The notes below the pieces were generated by a model. The model saw only the letters and a program-made list of their open reading frames with translations. It searched no databases and was not told where the DNA came from. A program made the translations under genes and the position numbers. Shown here one piece after another: positions 33,491 to 41,050 of a DNA stretch of 64,000 nucleotides. The DNA comes from Methanofollis aquaemaris (lineage in GTDB: Archaea > Halobacteriota > Methanomicrobia > Methanomicrobiales > Methanofollaceae). How positions within the stretch are numbered: position 1 is the first letter of the stretch; each line of letters opens with the position of its first letter. The DNA lies in NCBI RefSeq assembly GCF_017357525.1, contig NZ_CP036172.1, positions 2,082,561 to 2,146,560 of the forward strand, given 5' to 3'.

Positions 33491-36400
33491 CTACAGATAA
33501 TACAGGAACGATTCTATCTTTGTTTTCGTATTCTCATTTTCGTTCCCGTCGAATGTCAGGTTGAGAATCGGTTTTGACCTGTTGCGTTCATCTCCCTGGT
33601 GCAGGGTATTGAGTGCGATTCCCGTATTTTCATAGATCGACGCCACCGTTATGATGCCGTCGATTACTGCCCCGGCACACCGGGTTTTTGCTCCCCGGTA
33701 TCTCCCGAAGGCGCCGGCATAATAGCCCAGGGTGCTGTCGGCCGTTGCGGCAAGACTCTTCACGTGCTTTTCGAAGGGACTGTACTCTGAGAGACACCCG
33801 GATATCTGTGAGATGGCGTCTTCAAACACCTCCAGTTTCTGGTGCAGCATCGTTTTGTTTTTCTTTCCGTTTTGAACGATGAAATCGTTCCACAGGAGCC
33901 ACATGGATTCGCTCAGGGGAGCGTAGACCACCCGATGGTGGTTCTCTTCGATGTTTTTGAACGTTGCATTGTTTAAATAGTCGTTGAAGAGGATCATGGG
34001 TTCGCCGATTGCGAGAATGGTCTTTTTGTAGTTCTTTGCACGGTGTTCGGCACACATGTTCCCTGCCAGCTCTTTCAGGAATTCGAGGTGGAGACGACCG
34101 TCCTGAGACGCTTCGAGGACCATGTCGAGATAATCGTCTCTCCGCTCCGGGGGTGCATTGCGGACGATGTCTCCTGCGATCAGGACGAGAAAGATGGTGT
34201 CGAGATCGGTCGCGTCTTTCAACAGCGCGTCCTCGACAAATGGAGCAACGACGGCGATATCTTTCAGTTCCTTTGCATCCAGAATCGTTCTCAGGATGCG
34301 GTTGTACTGGCCGTCGACTTCTGCTCCCTCGGACTGCGGGATGAGTATTGCAGACGGTTTTTCATGATCCGTGCGAGTATCGAAGAAATTCACGACGTCT
34401 CCGATCAGAGCGATCAGAGAAAAATATTCGTTCGTTAAGGCGTATTTCCGCCCGGCGTTTATGCTGCCGAAGTCGGGTGCCGGCAGCGTTTGTGCATGTA
34501 TCCCGGCGTTTTTCAAAGATGCACAGTAGATGTGCGAGTACGGGTAGATGTTCGGCACATAGATCGTCGCCCCGTCCTCCAGTTCCGCACGATCGGGCGT
34601 GATATTCGCTCTCCGGTGAGCCACCTTTCCGGGATATGTTTCCAGGGCATCTGCCGTTCCGGCGGGAATGGTATTCAGGCTGTTGATAAAAGCTTCGAGT
34701 CGCGTGATCACGCCGACATCTGAAGAATGTTCGTCGACCTCGATGTTCAGATAGGGTTTCCCATCCATAATTTCCCTGAAATAATGGGAAAAAACCGTGT
34801 CCGGACCGCACCCGTGATGGGTCAGGAATATTGCGTAGAGGTTCGGATGTGCTTTGACGATCTGCGCCGCTTCGAGGATGTGCTGACCGAAGGGCCAGTA
34901 CATATTCGGGTGTTCTTTCGAGATGTCGCCTCCGGGCAGGTTGTAAAATGCCAGGACTTTATAGCCTTTTTCTGCAAGTCTGTCGGGAATTCCAAGGTTC
35001 AGTGCCGGGTCGGACACCCCGTACGTCTTTGAGATGATGACAAACGCTTTTTCGTCGGGCCTGAGATTTTTCACCAGTTCTCTGCTGGTTTCTTCGATCC
35101 TGGTCTCGAAATCGAGGAATGCTTTCATTCCTTTCTGGAGGGCCATGAGCGTTTCTTCGGGATCTTTTCCAAGTTTCCGCCCGAGATCCATGAAACTTTT
35201 TTTCATGAATTCTTCTCCGAGACTGAACCCGAATGTCGGCGAGAGGAGTTTGATACCTTTTTTGTCAAGTTCCATCGCCTTGTTGACCATCTTGAAGGCG
35301 ATCTGCATATAGGGACAGCCATAGTCCTGCCTCGAATGGGAACCCGGGTGGGGTACGGTGAAGAGATCAGGGAAGAAAATATAGTCCACCTTTTTTTGTA
35401 CCAGTTCGGCGACGTGGCCGTTGATCAATTTTACCGGATAGCATGTTTCATCCAGCGAGTACTCCTGGCCCAGCCTGACGGTTTCTTCATTGGTGGGATC
35501 CGACAGAATGACATTGAACCCAAGGTCCCTGAAAAAGGTGCTGAACATGGGGTACATGCCATAGGTGAAGAGTGCCCGCGGGATGCCGATGATCGGCTTG
35601 TCTTCATCATATGAACCATCGTATCCTTCGAAGATCAGTTCATTGACTCTGTTGTCAAATCTTGATTCGGTCTTTGGTGTTTCACTTTTCAGGGTAATCC
35701 TGGGAGCATCGCGAATATCAAATCCTTTGAATTTTGTTTGGGCTGTGTTCATCTCGTCTTTTGTCAGAATTGCCGCACCGTAGGCACCGGTGACACTAAA
35801 AAACGGGGGGACAATAATTTCTTTGCCGGTGAGCGCTCTGAAAGCATTGACAACTCCCTGGTTGTATGCGATGCCCCCCTGGAGGAATATTTTCTCTCCT
35901 ATTTTATTCTGCCCGACAACTCTATTCAAATAATTTTTCGCGATGGAGTAACAGAGTCCGGCGGCAATGTCGTCGATTTTCGTGCCGCTGGATAAATGTG
36001 TGGCAATACTTGTTTCGATAAAAACGGTACATCTCTCGCCAAGATGAACGGGGTGGCGACTGTTGATCGCGATGGTGCCGAAATTGTTAATGGGTATATC
36101 AAATTTTTTTGATTGCTCTTCGATAAATGAACCCGTGCCCGCAGCACAGATTTTGTTCATCTGGAAATCGGTCACCATGCCGTCATGAAGGCTGATGTAT
36201 TTGGAGTCCTGTCCGCCGATTTCGAATACCGTATCAACATCTCTGTCGATGGTGGTCGCTGCTTTCGCCTGTGCGGTAATTTCGTCTTTGATCACGTCGG
36301 CCCCGATCAGTCTCCCGATCATATGCCTGCCCGATCCGGTGATCCCCACGCCCAGAATATTTATTTTGTCCCCAATTTCATTTTTTAATTCATTGAATCC

Positions 36401-37558
36401 TTTTTTTACTGATTGAAATGGATCTCCGAGTGTTTTGAGATATCGGTAGGACAGAATCTCGTTGTACGGGTTCATGAGCACAAGATTGGTGCTGGTCGAT
36501 CCGACGTCTATGCCCAGGTAGCAGTCGCTTTTTTCGCTTTTTTCACCGAATGGTTTGCAAAGATGTTTTCTTTTGCTGTCTCCATCGCCGAAGGCGTTGA
36601 GTGCCGGCAGTTCATCTTCCCCGGTATCGATGATGGATCTGTCATCCGCACTATCCAGGATATCCAGGATGTCTTTATAGCGGAGCCGGAGATGATCGTT
36701 TTTTGCAACTCTCGCTGCACCCACGGCTGCGGTATTCCCACATTTTTCGCAGACAACCAGTTCATGTTCTCTTAAATTGAGGACATCTTTAACCGCGCCA
36801 ACAATGGCGTCGTTATAGGCTACTCCTCCTGTCAGCATGATGGGTTTTTCAAGGGGGAATTTTTTAATGACCGTTCCGCGATAATTCCTTATGAGGGCAT
36901 ACGCAAGTCCCAGAAGAATATCTTCTATCGGGACTCCTTCTTGCTGGTGATGAATGATGTCGGTTTTTGCAAAAACGCTGCATCTTCCGGCAATCCTTGG
37001 GATAAATATTGCATTTGCGGCATATGATGAATAGTCTTCAATATCAAGATTGAGTCTTGATGTTTGTTCTTCCAGAAAAGATCCTGTTCCTGCCGAACAG
37101 CTGGAATTCATTGAAATTTGAATGGTTGATCTGTTGTCCTTGTTCAGTCCTGTGATGTATTTTGCACTCTCTCCACCGATTTCGATGATAGATTTTATGG
37201 TGTCCTGTATGGTGAGGCATCCCTCTACCAGTGCCAGGACGTCGTTTATGTGCTGAATAGTCCAATTTCTGGTTGTGAATTTGCTTTCACTCCCGGTCAC
37301 CGCTCCGGTCGTTATATTGTCGAGATTATATTTTCGTGGGATTTTTTTCAGGATTTTTTTCAGGGTTTCTTTGATTTTTCCTTTGTGCAGGATGTAATCG
37401 GTGTAAACGATTGCGTTTGAGTCATTGAGCAGTGCGATTTTCACTGATGAGTAGCCGATATCAATTCCTAAACTATATACCGGATTGAATTCGGTGATCT
37501 CACACAGGTGGTGGCTGTCTTCATCTTTTATTACGATTTCCGACATTTTTTCGAGCAT
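33491..37558 (-). CDS. Giant acyl-CoA dehydratase activase-like ATPase fused to HgdB-like region
   Basis: A 1355-residue protein. Two ASKHA ATPase modules of the HgdC/BadF type occur in tandem. Module 1 (about 30-290) has YSLGIDIGYSSVKIAL, SSCSAGTGSFLEEQ and AGRCSVFAKTD. Module 2 (about 345-625) has YLGIDVGSTSTNLVL, KICAAGTGSFIEEQ and GERCTVFIETS. The cysteines in the CSAGTG/CAAGTG and GRCSVF/ERCTVF motifs match ligands of the bridging [4Fe-4S] cluster of activases. A DUF2229-like part (about 670-900) has IGIPRALFTYGMYPMF, and an HgdB-like C-terminal half has THHGCGPDTVFSHYF and EVDEHSSDVG. Such proteins deliver low-potential electrons driven by ATP. The start at MLEKMSEIV has AGGAG upstream. 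It is AT-richer than core genes, suggesting acquisition. Confidence 0.85.
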   Translation of the reverse strand: MLEKMSEIVIKDEDSHHLCEITEFNPVYSLGIDIGYSSVKIALLNDSNAIVYTDYILHKGKIKETLKKILKKIPRKYNLDNITTGAVTGSESKFTTRNWTIQHINDVLALVEGCLTIQDTIKSIIEIGGESAKYITGLNKDNRSTIQISMNSSCSAGTGSFLEEQTSRLNLDIEDYSSYAANAIFIPRIAGRCSVFAKTDIIHHQQEGVPIEDILLGLAYALIRNYRGTVIKKFPLEKPIMLTGGVAYNDAIVGAVKDVLNLREHELVVCEKCGNTAAVGAARVAKNDHLRLRYKDILDILDSADDRSIIDTGEDELPALNAFGDGDSKRKHLCKPFGEKSEKSDCYLGIDVGSTSTNLVLMNPYNEILSYRYLKTLGDPFQSVKKGFNELKNEIGDKINILGVGITGSGRHMIGRLIGADVIKDEITAQAKAATTIDRDVDTVFEIGGQDSKYISLHDGMVTDFQMNKICAAGTGSFIEEQSKKFDIPINNFGTIAINSRHPVHLGERCTVFIETSIATHLSSGTKIDDIAAGLCYSIAKNYLNRVVGQNKIGEKIFLQGGIAYNQGVVNAFRALTGKEIIVPPFFSVTGAYGAAILTKDEMNTAQTKFKGFDIRDAPRITLKSETPKTESRFDNRVNELIFEGYDGSYDEDKPIIGIPRALFTYGMYPMFSTFFRDLGFNVILSDPTNEETVRLGQEYSLDETCYPVKLINGHVAELVQKKVDYIFFPDLFTVPHPGSHSRQDYGCPYMQIAFKMVNKAMELDKKGIKLLSPTFGFSLGEEFMKKSFMDLGRKLGKDPEETLMALQKGMKAFLDFETRIEETSRELVKNLRPDEKAFVIISKTYGVSDPALNLGIPDRLAEKGYKVLAFYNLPGGDISKEHPNMYWPFGQHILEAAQIVKAHPNLYAIFLTHHGCGPDTVFSHYFREIMDGKPYLNIEVDEHSSDVGVITRLEAFINSLNTIPAGTADALETYPGKVAHRRANITPDRAELEDGATIYVPNIYPYSHIYCASLKNAGIHAQTLPAPDFGSINAGRKYALTNEYFSLIALIGDVVNFFDTRTDHEKPSAILIPQSEGAEVDGQYNRILRTILDAKELKDIAVVAPFVEDALLKDATDLDTIFLVLIAGDIVRNAPPERRDDYLDMVLEASQDGRLHLEFLKELAGNMCAEHRAKNYKKTILAIGEPMILFNDYLNNATFKNIEENHHRVVYAPLSESMWLLWNDFIVQNGKKNKTMLHQKLEVFEDAISQISGCLSEYSPFEKHVKSLAATADSTLGYYAGAFGRYRGAKTRCAGAVIDGIITVASIYENTGIALNTLHQGDERNRSKPILNLTFDGNENENTKTKIESFLYYL

Positions 37559-37589
37559 TTTACATCTCCTCTCTGCGTTTGACGTATAG

Positions 37590-37650
37590 GGGATCGTCAA
37601 TAGTTAATTCTCAAACTGTATATTTTCAAACAGTTCACAATCAAACTGTG
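37590..37650 (-). promoter_or_regulatory. Promoter of the activase gene with AACTGT inverted repeats
   Basis: The plus-strand sequence has AACTGT (37614-37619), ACAGTT (37630-37635) and AACTGT (37644-37649), giving nested inverted repeats. The minus-strand TATA-like AAAATATA (37619-37626) lies within the first repeat, so a bound protein would block TBP. Transcription is expected about 25 bases downstream, followed by an AGGAG ribosome site. A PadR-type repressor is the natural candidate. Confidence 0.5.
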
Positions 37651-37903
37651 AAGGATAGGTCCATTGTTAGGGGCATAAATAGATTTGCCGAACAAAATTT
37701 GATTTTCTGGCGTTTCTGGAACTTTTCCGATCGATGGAGGGTTTTCGTCTCCCTAGATTCAAGGCGCAATTGGCCCATCTTTCTTTTGTCGAGAATACTC
37801 TGGTTCTTATCTTATTTCTCCTTGAGATTTCCTGACCGATGCGGTTTATGGAAGGGCACCCCTCTCTCCGGGACGCGAGGTCGCAAAGAGCACGATCGTG
37901 TTG

Positions 37904-38158
37904 ATGCAGCGCCTTCTCAATGAGTTCTTCACCCCCGAGGAGTGCGAGATGGTGGAGAGGGCGCGGCGGGCACGTGTGGAGACGCAGTATTATGTTGCCG
38001 GTGATGTCTCCGGGACATACGCTGAGAGGCTTGCACAACAGGTCCCGCGATTTCTGGTGAAGTGCAGGGGCATTGTCGACGGGTTGAACGAGAGGGAGGT
38101 GCAGGCACTGCGCGAGAGATATCGTGTGTTGATCGAGGAGAGCGGGGAACGGCAGTGA
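37904..38158 (+). CDS. Small protein, possibly a truncated HEPN-domain remnant
   Basis: An 84-residue reading frame with natural composition, starting at MQRLLNEFFTPEECEM. The frame is open upstream for a further 26 codons to a stop at 37823 (GRAPLSPGREVAKSTIV precedes the ATG), without a clear start. The middle RRARVETQYYVAGDVSGTYA followed by a helix is reminiscent of the second half of HEPN domains that partner MNT nucleotidyltransferases. No MNT gene is adjacent. I consider it a real or recently decayed gene of uncertain function. Confidence 0.45.
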   Translation: MQRLLNEFFTPEECEMVERARRARVETQYYVAGDVSGTYAERLAQQVPRFLVKCRGIVDGLNEREVQALRERYRVLIEESGERQ

Positions 38159-38164
38159 GGATGA

Positions 38165-38540
38165 GTGGGGGCGGCCCCTCTCTTCTCTATGAGCATATCC
38201 CAAAAGTCCAGAGTTCGATCAATCAGCTGGATCAGGACTTTTTTTCAGCCATTCTTCTGTCTTCCCTGCTTCAATCGCCATCTCGGGATTTTCATAGGCA
38301 ACGTCCCCGGCGTGATTGATGGAGGAAGGCAAAACCGGTCAGACTTGCCGCCCACAGAGAGAATAAAGCATGTTCCCTCACTCTCTCCTGCCGGGGGGAG
38401 ACCCCCCGGACCCCCCACGACGAAGATAGGGGCGGGGCGGCAGCAATCTCTTGAACGACGCCGTGCTTCATAGACCTCTTACTCTCACATAGAACGGCCA
38501 GGGAGTTTTGGGATGACCTCTATGAAAGGATTTAGAGATG
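38165..38540. repeat. Dispersed GC-rich intergenic element, copy 4 (long form)
   Basis: Matches 63210-63470 in order and orientation over roughly 250 bases. Shared blocks include GGAGGAAGGC, TGCCGCCCACAGAGAGAA, AAAGCATGTTCCCTC, GGGGGGAGACCCCCC, ACGACGAAGATAG, GGCGGGGCGGCA and GGGATGACCTC. It lies between convergent genes and shows no coding potential. Confidence 0.7.
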
Positions 38541-38543
38541 ACC

Positions 38544-38882
38544 TCACGGTATATTTTTCATCATCCCCGTATTCCGCATCCAGAGATAATACGGCAGGAA
38601 GAACGGCCAGAAGAGGAGAACCCAGATCGCCCACGACTGAGGTTTCCATGTTCTGATCTCCCTGAGTTGCTCGGGTTCCGCCTCTTTTCCGGCACCGATC
38701 GCTCTCGCGTCAAAATAGACGACCAATGCACTGAGAACCGCCAACACGGTCATGAGAACGGTGGCGACACCTCTCCCGCCGAGATTCAAGATTGCCGTCG
38801 TCAACAGTCCGGCAAGCAGGATCATGAGCACCACGCCTGGCCTATCCAGCCAGGATTCGGTTCCGGAGGCATCGCCGGTCAT
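38544..38882 (-). CDS. Small membrane protein co-encoded with an ABC permease
   Basis: A 112-residue protein with two N-terminal membrane helices (GVVLMILLAGLLTTAIL, then GVATVLMTVLAVLSALVVYF) and a C-terminal hydrophobic segment WAIWVLLFWPFFLPYYLW near residue 90. The start at MTGDASG overlaps the stop of the upstream permease gene (ATGA), so translation is coupled. I do not recognise the family; the C-terminal stretch resembles short membrane-anchoring domains found beside ABC-2 permeases. It probably works with the permease. Confidence 0.75.
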   Translation of the reverse strand: MTGDASGTESWLDRPGVVLMILLAGLLTTAILNLGGRGVATVLMTVLAVLSALVVYFDARAIGAGKEAEPEQLREIRTWKPQSWAIWVLLFWPFFLPYYLWMRNTGMMKNIP

Positions 38883-39898
38883 CGGATGTCCTCCCGCATG
38901 AACCTGACCCACGCCACCCCGAAGAAGGCCGCAGGCATCGCGAGCAGGGCGATGACGTTGCAGGCGATGCCTTGCATCTCGCCGCCAGGCCGACAGACAA
39001 CATTCTGGACCGCCTGATAGTTGCCGGTCGGAGAGATAAGCGTGACGATATCGGTGATCATCTGTTTCTGCGTCATGTATCGTCTCGACGCCTTCTCATA
39101 GGCTTCGAGATCTTCGCTTTCTATCGTGTCGCCGGATGTTACCCCGACTCTTGTGTAGGTCGAAGAACTCTGCTGGTATGCGTAGGTGGAGGTGCCGGGA
39201 AGGTCGGGGGGATCGCCGAAGATGGCCGAGTATACCGGGCCGAACGTGAAGATCGGGATGAACGAAGAGAGGACGATCATCACGATCAGAGCATACAGCA
39301 GGGCGCTCCCGCTGTCCTTCGAGACCGCCGACATCAACAGGGAGAGTGAGAAGAACGTGAACATCAGGAGGAACGAAACCACACCAGAGATCAGTATGCG
39401 TACCATCTCTTCGTGGTCCGGGACAAGTCCGAAGATGCTCATGATCGCAAGGGAGACAATCAGGACGATCCCCATCGCGAGGGCGATCGCTCCCAACCCG
39501 CCGAGGGCCTTGCCGTTGATCACTTCGTCCCGGTATATCGGATGGGATAGCAGAATTTTCAGAGTTTTGTTCTCTTTTTCCCGGGTCACCAGGTCGAAGC
39601 CCATGGCGATCCCGAGCACCACGCCGATACTGGCGGTCAGGATCCCCATCTGATAATAAACCGAGAGGATGGATGGTTTCATGCCGGCAAGATCGCCGTC
39701 GACCGTAAGGTCTTCGCTCTGGGTAATCGTCTGGACCGCATTGTAATCGGCGATATCCTTGCTATACTGCACAACTCCGGCAATCATGCCGACAGCGGCG
39801 ATGACGACCAGGATCCCGAGGAGGAGATGAAACCGCCTGCTCCGGATATGATCTGAAAATTCCTTTTTTGCTATGATACGCAGCCCGTTTGCAGTCAT
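38879..39898 (-). CDS. ABC-2 type transporter permease
   Basis: A 339-residue membrane protein. An N-terminal amphipathic helix (RIIAKKEFSDHIRSRRF) is followed by a first helix LLLGILVVIAAVGMIAGVV and a long extracytoplasmic loop with a SILSVYYQMG segment. Five more helices include MGFDLVTREKENKTLKILLS between them. This matches NosY/ABC-2 permeases, in which TREKExxTLxxLLS is a conserved signature. The start is set at MTANGLRII, with CCAGGA upstream. No ATP-binding gene lies on either side, which is unusual; the ATPase must be encoded elsewhere or lost. Confidence 0.85.
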   Translation of the reverse strand: MTANGLRIIAKKEFSDHIRSRRFHLLLGILVVIAAVGMIAGVVQYSKDIADYNAVQTITQSEDLTVDGDLAGMKPSILSVYYQMGILTASIGVVLGIAMGFDLVTREKENKTLKILLSHPIYRDEVINGKALGGLGAIALAMGIVLIVSLAIMSIFGLVPDHEEMVRILISGVVSFLLMFTFFSLSLLMSAVSKDSGSALLYALIVMIVLSSFIPIFTFGPVYSAIFGDPPDLPGTSTYAYQQSSSTYTRVGVTSGDTIESEDLEAYEKASRRYMTQKQMITDIVTLISPTGNYQAVQNVVCRPGGEMQGIACNVIALLAMPAAFFGVAWVRFMREDIR

Positions 39899-40590
39899 GG
39901 TTCCTGGATTTCTGTGCAATTGAGCGGCCCATATAGATTCTGTCACAAAGTGTTACCCATCAGGGATGAACCTCGGGCTCAAGCATATTGGATGAAAATT
40001 ATCAGGTGTCTCTGGATTGAGCATGGATCCTTGCTTTCTTCTTTAGAGCAGGACACCACGTGGGAACGCCATCATTGCCACCCCCTGCCTCTCCTCGTCG
40101 TGAGGGTATGGGGAGTCTTTCCCCGGCGCGAGAGTGTGGTGAAGATTTTACGATCGGGGTGGCCTCTCAGATTGAGATGCCTTCCCCCATGAATCGCACC
40201 GGGGGCTCCGCCGCCTATCTTCTTCGGGGGTCAGCCATCCTCCCGGAGTGATATCCATCCTTGGGGTGGGAAGGCACACTATTGAGAGATGATCCATCTC
40301 TCACCCTGCTCATAGCGTAGTGAGCCTGTACGCGCATCCATCCCTGTGATCACAGAGAAGGTATCAGGGCCAGGGTCACTTATTGGGGATTTCATTCACT
40401 GCGAAATCTTGCTGTCTGGATTTCTGAGTAGTCGTGTGATCCATATGAGGGGTGGCACGCCGGATCATCACACTTCTCTTCATGGGAGAGGATAGGCAGT
40501 AGGACAGATTTCTGAAAGGTATTATCTCAACCACTGTGTTCTTTACCAGTCCTGGGCATTCTCACGCTTCCCTCCCGACCCGATGGAAAT
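39899..40590. repeat. Intergenic region with dispersed GC-rich element, copy 5
   Basis: No gene is evident in these 690 bases between divergent genes. The part at about 39960-40270 holds the second module reversed (GGGATGAACCTCGGGCTC with AAGCATATTGG) and a core-like block CGGGGGCTCCGCCGCCTATC then TTCTTCGGGGGTC (about 40198-40233). The remainder shows no repeat I could place. Confidence 0.55.
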
Positions 40591-40632
40591 CTATAAATAT
40601 GTTCATAGTACTTTCATTCTATTGTAGTAGAA
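40591..40632 (+). promoter_or_regulatory. Promoter and putative BlaI-type operator
   Basis: CTATAAATAT (40591-40600) is a strong TATA box. About 10-30 bases downstream lie AGTACT and TGTAGTAG, whose TGTAGTA matches a half-site of the BlaI/MecI operator (TACTACA...TGTAGTA). The position over the expected start site suits autorepression by the first gene. The left half-site is poorly conserved. Confidence 0.5.
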
Positions 40633-40680
40633 TATCGAGAACACTCGCAATCGATCCCGGGCTACAAAGGAGCCGTACAC

Positions 40681-41040
40681 ATGGCGATCAAGTTGTTTGA
40701 CTCTGAATTGAAGGTCATGGATGTCCTCTGGAAAGAGGGAGATACCACTGCAAAACAGATTGCAGAAATCTTGAATGAGCAGGTGGACTGGAGCAAGACG
40801 ACTACCTATACGGTCATCAAAAAGTGCGTGGATAAAGGAGCGATTCAAAGGAGCGACCCGCACTTTGTGTGTCACCCGCGTATCACGCGAGAAGAAGCAC
40901 AGGAGTTTGAAACAAATGAACTCATTGTGAAGATGTACGACGGTGCTGCCGACCAACTAGTCGCCTCTATATTAGGGCGTAAGGATCTGTCCAGAGACGA
41001 GATCGAGCGCCTGAAGCAGATTGTCAACAGTCTGGAATGA
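40681..41040 (+). CDS. blaI: BlaI/MecI/CopY family repressor
   Basis: A 119-residue winged-helix repressor. The DNA-binding part (1-75) includes LFDSELKVMDVLWKEGDTTA, KQIAEILNEQVDWSKTTTYT and VIKKCVDKGAIQR, the standard BlaI pattern. The C-terminal helices (80-118) form the dimer arm with FETNELIVKMYDGAADQLVA. The ATG is preceded by AAAGGAG. It is followed at once by a BlaR1-like metallopeptidase gene, whose start at 41051 lies 11 bases after this stop. In bacteria BlaI represses beta-lactamase or related genes and is cleaved after BlaR1 activation. Confidence 0.9.
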   Translation: MAIKLFDSELKVMDVLWKEGDTTAKQIAEILNEQVDWSKTTTYTVIKKCVDKGAIQRSDPHFVCHPRITREEAQEFETNELIVKMYDGAADQLVASILGRKDLSRDEIERLKQIVNSLE

Positions 41041-41050
41041 GGTGGCGGAT

